Shown piece after piece: positions 63,641 through 64,000 of a stretch of DNA of 64,000 nt. A program made the position numbers and the translations under genes. Numbering within the stretch: position 1 is the first letter of the stretch; every line of letters starts with the position of its first letter. Origin of the DNA: Paragordius varius (lineage: Eukaryota; Nematomorpha); the NCBI GenBank assembly GCA_964247055.1, contig OZ176052.1, positions 12,896,001 to 12,960,000 on the forward strand. Reading direction: 5' to 3'. Below the pieces are notes generated by a model, which worked only from the letters and a program-made list of their open reading frames with translations, was not told the origin of the DNA and made no database searches.

Positions 63641-64000
63641 AACGATGCTTTAAAAATTAATGTATAAAACTAGTCGCATCAATACTCAAGTCAAACTTTG
63701 TCCTTAAAAATCGAATATTGGTCACCGGTGAACAAAATTATTTTTTATACATTCTCTTATTAACTACATCAAAATATAGAGATAGTTTGACAAACTCTTT
63801 CATATCCGATTTTAACAACGATACTTTAAAAATTACTGTATTAAACTAGTCGTATCAATACTCAAGTTAAACTTTGTCCTTAAAATTCGAATATTGGTTA
63901 CCGGTGAACAAAATTATTTTTTATACATTCTCTTAGTAAGACTACATCAAAATATAGAGATAGTTTGGCAAACTCTTTCATATCCGATTTTTACAACGAT
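63641..64000. repeat. Right end of window: ordinary monomers, array continues
   Basis: Two further monomers, one with several private changes (CTTATTAACTAC, GATTTTAACAACG, ATTACTGTATT, AATTCGAAT, GTTACCGG), then a last partial copy that stops in ACAACGAT at base 64,000. The slightly higher divergence could hint at approach to an array edge but two monomers are too few to say. Confidence 0.6.

Larger units (their letters stand above)
1..64000. repeat. Satellite DNA array, ~178-bp monomer, head to tail
   Basis: The entire window is a tandem repeat. Landmark words such as ACTACATC, ATATCCGATTTTT, ACTAGTCGCATC and TCACCGGTGA recur in the same order about every 178 bases from the first base to the last, always in the same orientation. 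About 360 monomers fit. Most copies are 174-178 bp; some carry a 13-bp insertion (about 191 bp) and some carry deletions down to about 160-168 bp. The reference monomer is 27.5% G+C. No stretch of more than a few bases lies outside the repeat, so no gene, RNA gene or mobile element is present in any part. Size, AT content and higher-order structure fit a centromeric or heterochromatic satellite of a eukaryote, most likely a plant; the family is not recognised. Function is inferred, not shown. Confidence 0.98.
41640..64000. repeat. Array zone 7: TATATATTC / GTGTTAAAC / GGTAAAC types in large higher-order repeats
   Basis: Most monomers carry one of a small set of states: TATATATTCTCTTAGCAAG or TATATATTCTGTTAGCAAG junctions, GTGTTAAAC, CTCAAATTAAAC, CGATCCTTTAAA, CTTTATAAATT, TTTGTACTTAAAAATCGAAT, AGTGAGAC, AAATAGTAGAG. 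They come in fixed successions that repeat at 890, 920, 1,066, 1,420, 1,610, 2,137 and 3,387 bp. This is the part of the window with the longest and cleanest higher-order repeats. No gene or insertion is present. Confidence 0.75.

Noticed and set aside
1-64000. CRISPR-like regularly spaced repeats
   Set aside because: The repeated part is the whole 178-bp unit with no unique spacers, which is a tandem satellite and not an array of short repeats and spacers.
1-64000. Tandem LTR fragments or another mobile element as the source of the repeat
   Set aside because: No terminal repeats, primer-binding-like site, polypurine tract, target duplication or coding remnant was seen; the unit has no boundaries distinct from its tandem junctions.
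1-64000. Identification as a named satellite (Arabidopsis 178-bp repeat or similar)
   Set aside because: The length is similar but the sequence does not match the Arabidopsis centromere repeat as I know it, and I recognise no other named family; a database search with the monomer at 23,975-24,152 would settle it.

Overview
The whole 64 kb window is one uninterrupted array of an AT-rich satellite DNA. The monomer is about 178 bp (about 28% G+C in the reference copy), and roughly 360 copies run head to tail in the same orientation. The array already runs at base 1 and still runs at base 64,000, so both ends lie outside the window. I see no gene, tRNA, rRNA, CRISPR array, transposon, virus-like element or non-satellite spacer. 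The only open reading frames of note, ten 60-codon minus-strand frames, are the same stretch of monomer read in a phase that happens to lack stops. They are not annotated as genes.

Organism: a megabase-style satellite with a near-nucleosomal unit and nested higher-order repeats points to a eukaryotic centromere, pericentromere or other heterochromatic block. A flowering plant is my best guess because 160-180 bp AT-rich units are typical there, but I do not recognise the family and cannot exclude an animal. No telomere motif and no CENP-B-box-like motif was seen.

Monomer anatomy (base 1 = A of ACTACATC, as at window base 1): two long inverted repeats interlock, 13 bp at 40-52 with 120-132 and 11 bp at 73-83 with 157-167. 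Short dyads lie at 23-33, 102-112, 136-145 (TCACCGGTGA, by eye one of the best conserved parts) and 170-178.

Layout by diagnostic variants: 1-5,600 (monomers with the GACCTC deletion, ATGGGAT type); 5,600-11,200 (CTAAACATTG, GATCTAAATT and AGAACGATACTTC types); 11,200-20,000 (short ATTATTAAAAC and ATATACCGGTG monomers, TACTAGGAC type); 20,000-28,800 (the 5.6-11.2 kb types again); 28,800-31,260 (the 11-20 kb types again); 31,260-32,360 (TATATATTC, GTGTTAAAC and GGTAAAC types); 32,360-41,640 (near-consensus, with local blocks); 41,640-64,000 (the 31.3-32.4 kb types again, strongly organised into 1.4-3.4 kb higher-order repeats).

How it formed: the array is a mosaic of block duplications at every scale. 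These include 1-monomer repeats, tandem blocks of 4 to 12 monomers, a 19-monomer (3,387 bp) higher-order repeat with a nested 1,610 bp duplication, and collinear blocks about 18-19 kb apart. Offsets are near whole multiples of 178 bp once small insertions and deletions are allowed for, as expected from unequal exchange or slippage between monomers in register. All identities and boundaries were judged by eye and block edges are uncertain by tens of bases.
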